DNA from: Weeksellaceae bacterium
Lineage (GTDB): Bacteria; Bacteroidota; Bacteroidia; Flavobacteriales; Weeksellaceae
DNA length: 64,000 bases
Assembly: GCA_949788275.1 (NCBI GenBank)
Contig: OX460916.1
Location: forward strand, 248,001 to 312,000
Direction of reading: 5' to 3'
A program made the translations under genes and the position numbers. Below the pieces are notes generated by a model. The model searched no databases. It saw only the letters and a list, made by a program, of their open reading frames with translations, and was not told the origin of the DNA. Numbering within the stretch: the stretch's first letter is position 1; each line of letters opens with the position of its first letter. This document shows positions 54,490 to 64,000 of this stretch, piece after piece.

Positions 54490-57285
54490 ATGGATCGTTT
54501 TTCGTTTTTAAACGCCGCTCATTTAGAGTTTATCGGTGACTTATATGAACAGTATGCCCAGTACCCGGACAGTGTAGAGCCGAGCTGGAGAGTATTTTTT
54601 CAAGGGTATGACTTTGCAAATGAAACCTATGATGGGGAACCATTATTTGTGCCATCTCCGCAATCGTCAACAAGAAAAAATGGTAGTCAGACAGTGTCGA
54701 CTTCAGTGAACCCAACTGTTGTTGCGCAAATCCCAGAAAATGTACAGAAAGAATTTAAGGTGATCAATTTGATCGACGCTTACCGTACAAGAGGGCATTT
54801 GTTTACCAAAACTAACCCCGTTAGAGAACGTCGTAAGTTTGAACCTACTTTGGATCTTGCCAACTTTGGCCTGATTGAAGCAGATTTAAATTTAACGTTT
54901 AATGCAGGTGAAGTTTTAGGTTTTGGTGGACCAATTACGTTACGCGAAATTGTTGGACACTTAGAGAATATGTATTGTGAATCCATTGGAATCGAATACA
55001 TGTACATTAGAGAACCTCAACGTTTGAATTGGATTCAGACCTGGCTTAACCAGAATTTGAACCAACCCAAATTATCCAAAGAGGAAAAAGAAAGAATTTT
55101 ATTGAAACTGAATCAAGCTACGGCTTTTGAAAGTTTTATGCACACCAAGTACGTAGGGCAAAAACGTTTTTCTGTTGAAGGAAACGAATCGTTAATCCCT
55201 GCATTGGATACCTTAATTAATCGTTCTGCGGAGCACGGCGTACAAGAAGTTGTTGTCGGAATGGCTCACCGAGGACGATTAAATGTTTTAGCGAATATCT
55301 TTGGGAAATCGTATTCTCAAATTTTCTCTGAATTTGAAGGAAAAGCATTCGATACCGATTTAGTCGCTGGTGATGTAAAATACCATATGGGTTCTACAAA
55401 CACCATTGCTGCAACAAATGGAAAAGAAATAAAAATTAACCTTGCCCCAAACCCATCTCACCTGGAAACAGTTGATGCCGTGGTTGAAGGGATTACCCGT
55501 GCAAAAGTAGAAACGGATTACCAAGAAGATTACGGTAAAATTTTACCAATCTTAATTCATGGTGATGCCGCCATTGCTGGACAAGGTATTGTGTACGAAG
55601 TGGTACAAATGGCTGGTCTTGATGGTTACAAAACCGGAGGAACAGTTCATGTGGTTGTCAATAACCAAATTGGTTTTACAACCAACTACTTAGATGGACG
55701 TACGTCTATCTACTGTACCGATATCGCGAAAGTAACGATGGCGCCTGTGTTACACGTCAACTCAGACGATGTAGAAGCTGTTGTACACGCTTTCCGTTTT
55801 GCGGCAGATTACCGTTCTGCTTTTGGTCAAGATGTTTTTATCGATTTATTAGGTTACCGTAAATACGGACACAATGAAGGGGATGAACCAAAATTCACCC
55901 AACCTAAATTGTATAACTTAATCGCTAAACACCCTAACCCTCGTGAAATCTACAAAGAGAAATTACTGAAGGAAGGTGTTTTAGGTGAAGAGATTGTGAA
56001 GCAAAAAGAAGCCGAATTCAAACAATTGTTAGAAGAAAACTTCGAAAATTCGAAAAACATCGAGCGTAACCACATTTTCCCTTTCATGCCAGAAGAGTGG
56101 GAAGGATACGAAATTGCGGATACAGCCAAAATCGAAGAGCAAGCCGAAACCGCTTATGATATCGAGAAGCTGAAAGAAATTGCTAAAACCATTTCAACCG
56201 TTCCTACCGATAAAAAGTTGATTCGTAAAATCTCTCGTTTAATCGAAGGACGTGGTAAAATGATCGCTGATGATAAAATCGATTGGGGATTAGGAGAAGC
56301 ATTAGCTTATGGTTCTATCTTAACCGATGGTCGCGATGTGCGTCTTTCTGGTGAGGATGTTGAGCGTGGGACCTTCTCTCACCGTCATGCTGTTGTTAAA
56401 ACAGAAGATACCGAGGAAGAAATCATCTTGTTAAACCAAATCAATAACGAACAAGGCCAATTAAGAATTTATAATTCATTGTTGTCTGAATACGCTGTGC
56501 TAGGTTTTGACTATGGATATGCCATGGCGAACCCTAAAGCATTAACCATTTGGGAAGCGCAGTTCGGAGATTTCGTCAATGGTGCACAAATCATTATCGA
56601 TCAATACATCTCGGCTGCAGAAGATAAATGGCGCTTACAGAATGGTTTAGTAATGTTGTTACCTCATGGGTACGAAGGGCAAGGGGCAGAGCATTCATCT
56701 GCACGTCTTGAGCGTTTCTTACAAATGTGTGCCGATAACAATATGTTTATCGCTAACATTACCACGCCTGCTAACTTCTTCCATGCATTGAGAAGACAAG
56801 TCGTGACCAATTACAGAAAGCCATTGGTGGTGATGTCTCCTAAATCATTGTTACGTCATCCAGCAGCTGTTTCTAAATTAGCTGAATTTGCAGAAGGTGG
56901 TTTCCAAGAAATCATCGATGATGCAACTGTTGTCGCTAAAAATGTGAAGAAAGTCGTTTTCTGTTCAGGTAAATTCTACTATGAATTAGATAAAAAACGT
57001 CAAGAACTAAACGACACCGAAACTGCGATTGTTCGTCTAGAACAATTATACCCATTGAACGAAGAGAAAGTAGATGCTTTAATCGCTCAATATGGTAAAG
57101 CAGCATTGGTTTGGGCTCAAGAAGAACCTGAAAATATGGGCGCGTGGACCTATATCTTACGCAAACTAAGAAAACACCCATTTGATGTCGTTGCTCCAAA
57201 AGATAGCGCAGCAACAGCACCAGGATCAAGCAAACGTTTTGCGCAGATCCAAGAAGCAACAATTAATAAAGTATTCAATAAATAA
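54490..57285 (+). CDS. sucA: 2-oxoglutarate dehydrogenase E1 (SucA)
   Basis: 931 residues. FLNAAHLEFIGDLYEQY, the thiamine-binding GMAHRGRLNVLANIFGKSYS, HGDAAIAGQG, NNQIGFTTNYLDGRTSIYCT and GHNEGDEPKFTQP are all standard for OGDH E1. It oxidatively decarboxylates 2-oxoglutarate in the TCA cycle. 12 bp upstream of sucB; the E3 lipoamide dehydrogenase gene is not in the window. Confidence 0.97.
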   Translation: MDRFSFLNAAHLEFIGDLYEQYAQYPDSVEPSWRVFFQGYDFANETYDGEPLFVPSPQSSTRKNGSQTVSTSVNPTVVAQIPENVQKEFKVINLIDAYRTRGHLFTKTNPVRERRKFEPTLDLANFGLIEADLNLTFNAGEVLGFGGPITLREIVGHLENMYCESIGIEYMYIREPQRLNWIQTWLNQNLNQPKLSKEEKERILLKLNQATAFESFMHTKYVGQKRFSVEGNESLIPALDTLINRSAEHGVQEVVVGMAHRGRLNVLANIFGKSYSQIFSEFEGKAFDTDLVAGDVKYHMGSTNTIAATNGKEIKINLAPNPSHLETVDAVVEGITRAKVETDYQEDYGKILPILIHGDAAIAGQGIVYEVVQMAGLDGYKTGGTVHVVVNNQIGFTTNYLDGRTSIYCTDIAKVTMAPVLHVNSDDVEAVVHAFRFAADYRSAFGQDVFIDLLGYRKYGHNEGDEPKFTQPKLYNLIAKHPNPREIYKEKLLKEGVLGEEIVKQKEAEFKQLLEENFENSKNIERNHIFPFMPEEWEGYEIADTAKIEEQAETAYDIEKLKEIAKTISTVPTDKKLIRKISRLIEGRGKMIADDKIDWGLGEALAYGSILTDGRDVRLSGEDVERGTFSHRHAVVKTEDTEEEIILLNQINNEQGQLRIYNSLLSEYAVLGFDYGYAMANPKALTIWEAQFGDFVNGAQIIIDQYISAAEDKWRLQNGLVMLLPHGYEGQGAEHSSARLERFLQMCADNNMFIANITTPANFFHALRRQVVTNYRKPLVVMSPKSLLRHPAAVSKLAEFAEGGFQEIIDDATVVAKNVKKVVFCSGKFYYELDKKRQELNDTETAIVRLEQLYPLNEEKVDALIAQYGKAALVWAQEEPENMGAWTYILRKLRKHPFDVVAPKDSAATAPGSSKRFAQIQEATINKVFNK

Positions 57286-57297
57286 AGCTAATTACAT

Positions 57298-58527
57298 ATG
57301 TTAGAAATGAAAGTCCCATCACCGGGGGAATCTATCACAGAAGTAGAAATTGCTACTTGGTTAGTACAGGATGGTGATTACGTAGAAAAAGACCAAGCAA
57401 TCGCAGAGGTTGACTCGGATAAAGCAACTTTAGAATTACCAGCTGAAGAAAGTGGAATTATCTACTTAAAGGCCGAAGAAGGTGATGTGGTAGAAGTAGG
57501 ACAAGTAGTTTGTCATATTGATACAGCTGCCGCTAAACCTGAGGGTGGTGCAGAAGCAGTGAAACAAGAAGTAAAAGAAGAAGCGAAACCAGTTGAGGCT
57601 CCTAAAGCAGCAGCTCCTGTTGCTCCAGCAGCACCAGCAGCTACGTATGCTACTGGAACGCCTTCGCCTGCAGCGAAAAAAGTATTAGACGAAAAAGGAA
57701 TCGATGCTGCACAAGTAGCAGGTTCTGGTCGTGATGGTCGTATCACAAAAGAGGATGCTGTTCGTCACACTCCGTCAATGGGAACTACGCCTGTTGCAGG
57801 TAACCGTTCTTCTTCTGAAAAGAAATTATCATCTTTACGTCGTAAAATTGCACAACGTTTAGTATCGGTTAAAAATGAAACAGCGATGTTAACAACTTTT
57901 AACGAAGTCGATATGTCAGCTATCTTTGCTTTACGCAACCAGTATAAAGACGAATTCAAAGCGAAACACGGAATTTCTTTAGGGTTTATGTCTTTCTTTA
58001 CGAAAGCCGTTACTCGCGCTTTAGAAATGTATCCAGATGTTAATTCAATGATTGATGGTGATTACCAAATCAAACACGATTTTAACGATATCTCTGTTGC
58101 CGTTTCAGGTCCTAAAGGATTAATGGTTCCTGTTGTTCGTAATGCTGAAAACTTAACGTTTAGAGGTGTTGAACAATCGATTAGAGATTTAGCAATCAAA
58201 GTGCGTGATGGTAAAATTACAATTGATGAAATGACGGGAGGAACATTTACAATCACCAATGGTGGTGTATTTGGTTCAATGATGTCTACACCAATTATTA
58301 ACCCACCTCAATCGGGTATCTTAGGAATGCACAATATCGTAGAAAGAGCTGTCGTTAAAAACAGTCAAATCGTTATTGCTCCAATGATGTATGTTGCTTT
58401 ATCATATGACCATAGAATTATTGATGGACGTGAGTCTGTTGGTTTCTTGGTAGCTGTTAAAGAAGCGGTTGAAGATCCATTAAATGTATTAATGGGTGGT
58501 GACGCTAAACGTGCCTTAGAATTATAA
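57298..58527 (+). CDS. sucB: dihydrolipoyl succinyltransferase E2 (SucB)
   Basis: 409 residues. Lipoyl domain with Lys42 in EVDSDKATLELPA, a linker rich in A, P, E, an E3-binding domain (PSPAAKKVLDEKGIDAAQVA then GSGRDGRITKEDA), and a catalytic core ending DHRIIDGRE (His372, Asp376). It passes the succinyl group to CoA. Terminator follows at once. Confidence 0.97.
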   Translation: MLEMKVPSPGESITEVEIATWLVQDGDYVEKDQAIAEVDSDKATLELPAEESGIIYLKAEEGDVVEVGQVVCHIDTAAAKPEGGAEAVKQEVKEEAKPVEAPKAAAPVAPAAPAATYATGTPSPAAKKVLDEKGIDAAQVAGSGRDGRITKEDAVRHTPSMGTTPVAGNRSSSEKKLSSLRRKIAQRLVSVKNETAMLTTFNEVDMSAIFALRNQYKDEFKAKHGISLGFMSFFTKAVTRALEMYPDVNSMIDGDYQIKHDFNDISVAVSGPKGLMVPVVRNAENLTFRGVEQSIRDLAIKVRDGKITIDEMTGGTFTITNGGVFGSMMSTPIINPPQSGILGMHNIVERAVVKNSQIVIAPMMYVALSYDHRIIDGRESVGFLVAVKEAVEDPLNVLMGGDAKRALEL

Positions 58528-58544
58528 GATTTTAAAACGTATAT

Positions 58545-58577
58545 AAAAAAAGCCACGCAATTTGCGTGGCTTTTTTT
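58545..58577. terminator. bidirectional terminator after sucB
   Basis: 16-nt arms AAAAAAAGCCACGCAA / TTGCGTGGCTTTTTTT with a one-base centre; between the convergent sucB and symporter genes. Confidence 0.9.
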
Positions 58578-58595
58578 TATGATGTCTATAAGGAA

Positions 58596-59762
58596 TTATT
58601 GATCTACATTTTTAGCATAGCGGTCTACCATCATGCTCAAGGCACCATCGCCTGCAATATTACATGCCGTTCCAAAACTATCTTGTAAGGCAAATATGGT
58701 TAGAATTAATGCAATTCCTGCTTCATCGAAGCCTAAGACGTTCGTGATTAACCCTAAGGATGCGATAACCGTTCCACCGGGTACTCCTGGTGCTCCAACC
58801 GCGAAAACGCCCAATAGAATAATAAAAATAGCCATTGTACCCGGATCGGGTAAGTGTCCATACAGAACCTGAGAAACCGTCATCACAAAGAATACTTCCG
58901 TTAATACCGAACCACATAAATGGGTGTTAGAGAAAAAAGGAATGGTAAAATTGGTGATGGATGGCTTCATCACTTGACTGGCATTGGCCGATTTTAAAGC
59001 CATTCCCATACTTGCTGCTGAAGACATGGTGCCTAAGGCGGTGATATACGCCGGAGGATAATGTTTTAATACCTTGAATGGATTGGTTTTATGATAATAT
59101 CCCGCAAGACTGTACAATACGGCTAGCCATATAAAATGGGCTACAATGACAATAAGGATAACTTTAATAAAAACGGGTAATTGCGATTGAATTGAACCTT
59201 CGTAACTCAAGACAGCAAAGTTACACGCGATAAAGAAGGGCAGTACAGGTACCAATACTTTGTTCACGAGCAAGAGAATGATGTCTTTAAATTGATCAAT
59301 GATACGCTCTAATTCCTTGGCTTGTGTAATTAGTATACCCATTCCTAACATCAAGGCCAACACAAGTGCTGTCATCACCGAAAATACGGGTGGTATCGAT
59401 AATTCGAATAAGGTCGCTGGTATTTCCTTTAAACTTTCAACATGATTCACAATGGATAAATTCGGGATGATTTGGTAGCCTAAGAGCGAGGAAAAAAATC
59501 CGGCACTCACAGAAGATAGATAGGCAATGACTAACGCGAAACCCACAATTTTCGCAGAACCTTGATTTAGTTTCGTAATGGAAGAGGTCACAAAACCAAT
59601 GATAATTAATGGAACAAGAAAGAAAATTAACTGTCCTGTGAAATATTTAATGGATAGCACAACTTGAAGAGTCGATGGGTTAAGGTAATTCCCTCCGATT
59701 AATCCAACAATGACGCCTAGGATAAGTTTGAATAAAGTGTTCGAAATAATTTTTTTAAGCAT
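58596..59762 (-). CDS. dicarboxylate/amino-acid:cation symporter
   Basis: 388 residues with about eight membrane helices and two hairpin loops. GTMSSAASMGMALKSANASQ (first hairpin) and VPGGTVIASLGLITNVLGFD (second) plus DSFGTACNIAGDGALSMMVD fit the DAACS family (GltP/DctA type). A Na+- or H+-coupled importer; the substrate (dicarboxylate or acidic/neutral amino acid) cannot be told. Next to sucAB, which suits a dicarboxylate. Confidence 0.88.
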   Translation of the reverse strand: MLKKIISNTLFKLILGVIVGLIGGNYLNPSTLQVVLSIKYFTGQLIFFLVPLIIIGFVTSSITKLNQGSAKIVGFALVIAYLSSVSAGFFSSLLGYQIIPNLSIVNHVESLKEIPATLFELSIPPVFSVMTALVLALMLGMGILITQAKELERIIDQFKDIILLLVNKVLVPVLPFFIACNFAVLSYEGSIQSQLPVFIKVILIVIVAHFIWLAVLYSLAGYYHKTNPFKVLKHYPPAYITALGTMSSAASMGMALKSANASQVMKPSITNFTIPFFSNTHLCGSVLTEVFFVMTVSQVLYGHLPDPGTMAIFIILLGVFAVGAPGVPGGTVIASLGLITNVLGFDEAGIALILTIFALQDSFGTACNIAGDGALSMMVDRYAKNVDQ

Positions 59763-59905
59763 GACAGCGAATATTAATTTTGTGCAAATATATAGTCTAT
59801 TGAGTTAATAGAGTTTATATTTTCCACATTTGTATCTAAAAATAATTCTTTTCTACCAATGCGTTCATTCCTCGTTTGCTTCATAGTGCCTAAAAACAGT
59901 CCATA

Positions 59906-59938
59906 AAAAAAGGACAACGCATTGCGTTGTCCTTTTTT
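59906..59938 (-). terminator. terminator of the glutamate-synthase-like gene
   Basis: 15-bp arms (AAAAAAGGACAACGC / GCGTTGTCCTTTTTT) with loop ATT, 22 bp past the stop at 59960. Confidence 0.85.
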
Positions 59939-59959
59939 GGATTTTATTTTGGCGAATGT

Positions 59960-61540
59960 TTAGGCATTCAATAAGGCACGTTTACGAATCATGTCGACAA
60001 TTTCATCGACTGATTTTCCAGTGTATGAACCTACTTCAACAATTGGGTATAATTGATCGTAGGCCATTACTTTGGTATTGTCTACACGTAAATTAACGTG
60101 TGAACGATTAAAGTCGCGGTGAGATTTAACACCTGTTGCTGAAATTAATTCCGAAAGGTTATGCATCGTTTTCTTGTGGAAATTATACATACGGGTTGCT
60201 TTATCTTCAACATCTAATCCTTTCATTAATTCACGATCTTGTGTGGCAACACCTACGGGACACGTATTGGTATTACACTGTAAAGCTTGAATACAACCTA
60301 CAGCCATCATCATTGCACGAGCAGAGTAACATAAGTCGGCTCCAATTGCCATTGCACGAGCAATGTGGAACGATGAAATAATTTTACCTGCAGCAATTAC
60401 ACGAACGTCTTTCTTTAAATTGTATCCACGTAAAGTGTCTACAGCAAAAGCTAAACCGTCTAATAACGGCATACCCAAAGAGTTTGAAAACTCTACTGGT
60501 GCAGCCCCTGTTCCTCCTTCACCACCATCGATAACGATATAATCGGGTTTGATTCCGGTTTGAATCATGGCTTCACAAATTTCAACAAATTCGCGTTTTA
60601 TACCGATACAGATTTTAAAACCAACAGGTTTACCGCCTGAAAGATCGCGTAATTTTTCAAGGAATTGTAACATTCCTACAGCATCAGAAAAAGCCGAGTG
60701 AGAAGGCGGAGAGTCTACAGTTGTGTAGGGCTCTACTGCACGAATTGCGGCAATTTCAGGAGTGTTTTTATTGGCGGGTAAAATTCCTCCGTGACCGGGT
60801 TTGGCCCCTTGAGAGATTTTTAATTCGATCATTTTTACGTTGGGAAGACTAGCGCGTTCGATGTATTTGTTTTCATCGAAGCCACCATCAGCAGCACGAC
60901 ACCCGAAGTATCCTGTACCGATTTGCCAAATTAGATCCCCATTGGGTTCTAAATGGTAAGGTGAAATACCTCCTTCTCCTGTATTGTGTGCAAAGTTTCC
61001 TAACTGTGCCCCTTTGTTCATGGCTAAAACAGCGTTTTCGCTCAATGAACCAAAAGACATGGCTGAAATATTTAACAAACTAGCTAAATAAGGTTGTTTA
61101 CAATTTTCTCCTCCAATTTTAACACGAGGGTCATCGGCATGTTTAATTTTACCGGCGTACATCGAATGGTTTAACCATTCGTATCCTGGTTGGTAAACAT
61201 CTAATTGAGTACCGAAAGGAACGGTATCGATAACGTTTTTTGAACGTCTGTAAACCATGTTACGCATTAAACGATCAATCGGTTTCCCTTCTGTATCGGT
61301 TTCAACAAAATACTGCATAATTTCTGGGCGAATACTCTCGAGGATGTATCGTCCATGTCCAAGGATGGGAAAATTACGACGGATGGCGTGTTTTTTTTGC
61401 GTCATGTCGAGTATGCCTAGGATAATTAAGGGCACAACAAGCACCAAGTACCATAGAATTCCTTTCCAGAAAAATGAAATTCCAGTGATGGCAACTAGTA
61501 AAACTATTGCAACTACTACGAAAAGTTGTCTTACTTTCAT
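59960..61540 (-). CDS. FMN-binding glutamate synthase family protein
   Basis: 526 residues. Two N-terminal membrane helices (about 7-42), then the glutamate-synthase FMN barrel: MSFGSLSENAVLAMNKGAQL, GEGGISPYHLE, SQGAKPGHGGILPANKNTPE, IVIDGGEGGTGAAPVEFSNS and CNTNTCPVGVATQD (cluster cysteines of the 3Fe-4S site). It lacks the amidotransferase domain of GltB, so ammonia transfer from glutamine is not expected; a membrane-tethered oxidoreductase of unknown substrate is the usual call. Confidence 0.9.
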   Translation of the reverse strand: MKVRQLFVVVAIVLLVAITGISFFWKGILWYLVLVVPLIILGILDMTQKKHAIRRNFPILGHGRYILESIRPEIMQYFVETDTEGKPIDRLMRNMVYRRSKNVIDTVPFGTQLDVYQPGYEWLNHSMYAGKIKHADDPRVKIGGENCKQPYLASLLNISAMSFGSLSENAVLAMNKGAQLGNFAHNTGEGGISPYHLEPNGDLIWQIGTGYFGCRAADGGFDENKYIERASLPNVKMIELKISQGAKPGHGGILPANKNTPEIAAIRAVEPYTTVDSPPSHSAFSDAVGMLQFLEKLRDLSGGKPVGFKICIGIKREFVEICEAMIQTGIKPDYIVIDGGEGGTGAAPVEFSNSLGMPLLDGLAFAVDTLRGYNLKKDVRVIAAGKIISSFHIARAMAIGADLCYSARAMMMAVGCIQALQCNTNTCPVGVATQDRELMKGLDVEDKATRMYNFHKKTMHNLSELISATGVKSHRDFNRSHVNLRVDNTKVMAYDQLYPIVEVGSYTGKSVDEIVDMIRKRALLNA

Positions 61541-61759
61541 AAGTATAATTTAGAGGATAAATTTTTTAATTATTCGTGCTCAAATATATCCAAAAAAACT
61601 TGGATATAATTAAAGATTTGCACAAAAAAATAGATCAAAATTGTCAATTCAAATGATTTCAACCTTTTGAATTTTCACATTCACTAAAAAAACAGATAAC
61701 TGAGCAAAAAATAACGAAAATTTTAAGGACTATTTTAGAAAATGATTAAGAATTTTGAT

Positions 61760-63361
61760 TTATGATTGCGGTTGTGTCTCCTTGTAAACCCGTGTCAAAT
61801 TGAGCAGTTTTATAGGGCTCATTGAAAAATTCCGTATGTTTTTATTCAAAAACAACGTAGTTTGGTCATAGAAAAGAGGAATTATAGGCGCTTGTTTCAT
61901 CATTAAGGCATCCATTTGTTGATAATAGGCCGCTCTTTCGGTCGTGTTTTGGATTTTAAATGCAGATTCGTATAATTTATCGAAGCCTGTATGTGTATAA
62001 TGGGAGTAGTTTGGACCTTCGGGTGCGAAGTTATGACTATAGAATAAAGACAGAAAATTCTCGGCATCGGGATAATCTGCTCCCCAGTTGGCTCGGAATA
62101 AATTAAATTTCCCCGTCGATTTTCCATCCCTCATGGTTGGACCTGGAACAACATTAACTTGTATGGGTAAACCTAATTTGGCCATTTCGGCGGCAATGTA
62201 TTCACAGACATCCACATATTCTTGTACGGTGGTTAATTCGATTGGGGTTAACTTACCCTGTTTTTTTTGCTCTTCTTTGATTAAAGCTCTAGCTTTTGAT
62301 GGGTTATACGGATAACCTGATTCAGGAGAGTAGCCTGGTAGTCCTTTTGGAATAAAACCACCATCTGCGGCAAAAGCCTGCCCTTTCATTAAATATTTAA
62401 TAATTTTCTCTTTATCAATGCCGTAGTTCATGGCTTGGCGTAACGATAGTGGAACAGCATCAGCACGATCTAAATAAAAGGATAGATAGACGGTACTTAG
62501 ATAAGGGATCTTTTGCAGATTCAGAATAGTCGAATAGTCAGGGTTTAATTCACCCAAGGGCGTTAGAACCTCATCTTTATAAGAAGGGTCTAAATCGGCC
62601 ATCATATCAATATTTCCTTTAATTAGTTCCAAGAATTCGGAATTTTTTTCAGGGAGGAAAGTGAAATTGACCGCCTCTAAGTAGGGTAGGCGAGTTCCCT
62701 TTTCGTCGAACTCGAAATAGTTGGGGTTTTTTCGTAGGACTAATTTTACATTATCTTCCCATAGTTTATATTGAAAAGGCCCTGTTCCGATAGGGTGGTC
62801 GATAAATGCTTGGTTTCCTTTTTGAAATAATTCTTTTGGAAGCACAGAAGCATATTTCATCGAAATTAAACCCAAGAAGGGAGGGAAGGCACTTTTAAGG
62901 GTAATGTTAAACGTAGAGTCATTGGTAGCTTTATAGTGTTCGATATTATTCATAATCCATCCACCAGCACCACCAGCATTCGGATCTTTTAACCGATTAA
63001 AGCTAAATTCAAAATCGGAAGCATTGACGGTACGCGTTGAATCTTTTCCAAACAAAGGGTGTTTATGGAAGTATACATCCTTTCTTAAATGAAATGTATA
63101 GCTTTTTCCATCGGGAGAAATATCCCATGAACGAGCGATATCGGGTACAATTTCTAAATCATCATTGATGCTAACAAGACTGTTGTAAATTAAATTACAG
63201 GCCCATGTATTTGCTTGAGTACGGGCATTAATAGGGTCTAAGGAAGATATATTGTCATACCGATTTAATTTAAACACTTTTGATTGATCAATAACAGTAT
63301 TTTCTTTACAAGAAAAAATTGTAGCGACTAATAAAATGTATCCGAAGTATTTACTCATCAT
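61760..63361 (-). CDS. peptide/oligopeptide ABC transporter substrate-binding lipoprotein
   Basis: 533 residues with lipobox FSC (around residue 18). The SBP_bac_5 pattern is seen in RYDNISSLDPINARTQANTW, YTFHLRKDVYFHKH, GTGPFQYKLW and LFRANWGADYPDAENFLSLF. It binds peptides or related compounds at the outer face and hands them to an ABC importer; the permease genes are not next to it. Divergent from mtaB. Confidence 0.9.
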   Translation of the reverse strand: MMSKYFGYILLVATIFSCKENTVIDQSKVFKLNRYDNISSLDPINARTQANTWACNLIYNSLVSINDDLEIVPDIARSWDISPDGKSYTFHLRKDVYFHKHPLFGKDSTRTVNASDFEFSFNRLKDPNAGGAGGWIMNNIEHYKATNDSTFNITLKSAFPPFLGLISMKYASVLPKELFQKGNQAFIDHPIGTGPFQYKLWEDNVKLVLRKNPNYFEFDEKGTRLPYLEAVNFTFLPEKNSEFLELIKGNIDMMADLDPSYKDEVLTPLGELNPDYSTILNLQKIPYLSTVYLSFYLDRADAVPLSLRQAMNYGIDKEKIIKYLMKGQAFAADGGFIPKGLPGYSPESGYPYNPSKARALIKEEQKKQGKLTPIELTTVQEYVDVCEYIAAEMAKLGLPIQVNVVPGPTMRDGKSTGKFNLFRANWGADYPDAENFLSLFYSHNFAPEGPNYSHYTHTGFDKLYESAFKIQNTTERAAYYQQMDALMMKQAPIIPLFYDQTTLFLNKNIRNFSMSPIKLLNLTRVYKETQPQS

Positions 63362-63413
63362 GTTAAGTTAACTTTTTGTGCTTTAAAAATAGCATTTATT
63401 TAGTGCAAATGTA

Positions 63414-63421
63414 TAAATTTG
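63414..63421 (+). promoter_or_regulatory. candidate -7 box for mtaB
   Basis: TAAATTTG (TAnnTTTG) ends 5 bp before the ATG at 63427; if functional the mRNA is leaderless or nearly so. Confidence 0.4.
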
Positions 63422-63426
63422 CATTT

Positions 63427-64000
63427 ATGATTCATCAAACAAAAACGGCTGCATTTCATACCCTAGGCTGTAAACTAAACTTTTCGGAAACATCGACCAT
63501 TGCTCGTAATTTGAAAGCAAGTGGTTATCAGAAAGTTGACTTTACTTCAGAGGCGGATGTCTATGTAATCAATACATGTTCGGTAACAGCCAATGCAGAC
63601 AAAGAATGTAAGTTAATTGTTCGAAATGCGCTACGCGCGAATCCAAACGGATTTGTTGTGGTTGTTGGGTGTTATGCCCAATTAAAACCAGAGGAAATTG
63701 CTTCTATTGAGGGGGTTGACTTGGTTTTAGGTGCGTCAGAAAAATTTAATATTGCCCAATATTTAGAAGATTTAGATAAAGATAACGATACCATTATTCA
63801 TTCATGTGAAATTGATGAGGCCGATTTTTATGTCGGTTCTTATTCGATTGGCGATCGTACCCGTGCTTTTTTAAAGGTGCAAGACGGGTGTGATTATAAA
63901 TGTACCTATTGTACGATTCCTCTAGCACGAGGAATTTCTCGTTCTGATACAGTGGATAACGTGATTAAAAACGCTTATGAGATTGCCGATCGTGGAATCA
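63427..64000 (+). CDS. mtaB: tRNA t6A37 methylthiotransferase MtaB, 5' part
   Basis: The window ends in this gene; 191 codons are visible. HTLGCKLNFSETSTIARNL carries the first Fe-S cysteine of the MTTase domain, CSVTAN and VVVGCYAQLKPEE the other two; the radical-SAM cluster CDYKCTYC follows near residue 157. CxxxCxxC in this spacing with the TLGCK start identifies the MtaB (ms2t6A) branch. Confidence 0.93.
   Translation, partial: MIHQTKTAAFHTLGCKLNFSETSTIARNLKASGYQKVDFTSEADVYVINTCSVTANADKECKLIVRNALRANPNGFVVVVGCYAQLKPEEIASIEGVDLVLGASEKFNIAQYLEDLDKDNDTIIHSCEIDEADFYVGSYSIGDRTRAFLKVQDGCDYKCTYCTIPLARGISRSDTVDNVIKNAYEIADRGI

Overview
The window looks like a low-GC chromosome segment from a member of the Flavobacteriia (Bacteroidota). 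The evidence is type IX secretion (T9SS) sorting domains, a GLPGLI protein paired with an outer-membrane barrel, TAnnTTTG-type -7 boxes with no obvious Shine-Dalgarno sequences, and the gene order ftsX - DUF3098 - uppP - truB, which is typical of that class. I cannot name the genus from sequence alone.

Layout. 0-12 kb is mostly core or housekeeping sequence on both strands: an ABC exporter end, a lipoprotein, oxyR, a ChaA-type antiporter, a T9SS substrate with a small anchored partner, an MFS transporter, a HI0933-type flavoprotein, DinB-like and methyltransferase genes. From 12.3 to 44.2 kb every gene is on the minus strand. This block holds a phospholipase D/RHS fusion protein with a T9SS partner (12.3-16.7 kb), a wrecked copy and an intact copy of an outer-membrane barrel gene with GLPGLI and EreA/ChaN-like neighbours (16.8-23.8 kb), and then a run of small accessory genes that resembles a polyimmunity locus (24-36.6 kb: SUKH/SMI1-KNR4, NTF2-like, Imm51-like, Imm17-like, HEAT-like, two GNATs, TetR). 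A large YobI/KAP-type membrane P-loop NTPase (36.9-40.6 kb) follows, and a tRNA-Ser(UGA) whose 3' end is present in three copies looks like an integration scar (40.9-41.4 kb). 41.7-64 kb returns to conserved genes: a YgiB/YgiC-like pair, a CoA-transferase, AraC and hydrolase genes, truB, uppP, ftsX, rsmA, mgtE, a histidine kinase, sucA-sucB, a dicarboxylate symporter, a glutamate-synthase-like protein, a peptide-binding lipoprotein and mtaB.

Repeats organise the accessory region. Family A (seven copies, about 93-109 bp) begins GGGCG and ends near CAATCCYTGYCGCA. It has a variable middle whose stem sequence changes between subtypes while pairing is kept, which suggests a structured RNA or REP-like element. 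The three copies between convergent genes each abut a different 19-23 bp perfect hairpin. Family B carries the 20-bp palindrome GGGCGAATTGCAATTCGCCC (ten copies, five of them in a 105-bp-period tandem array). Family C and one attC-like site lie between immunity-type genes. Together these suggest that one- or two-gene modules have been inserted, duplicated and exchanged here by recombination. No integrase, transposase or CRISPR array is visible in the window.
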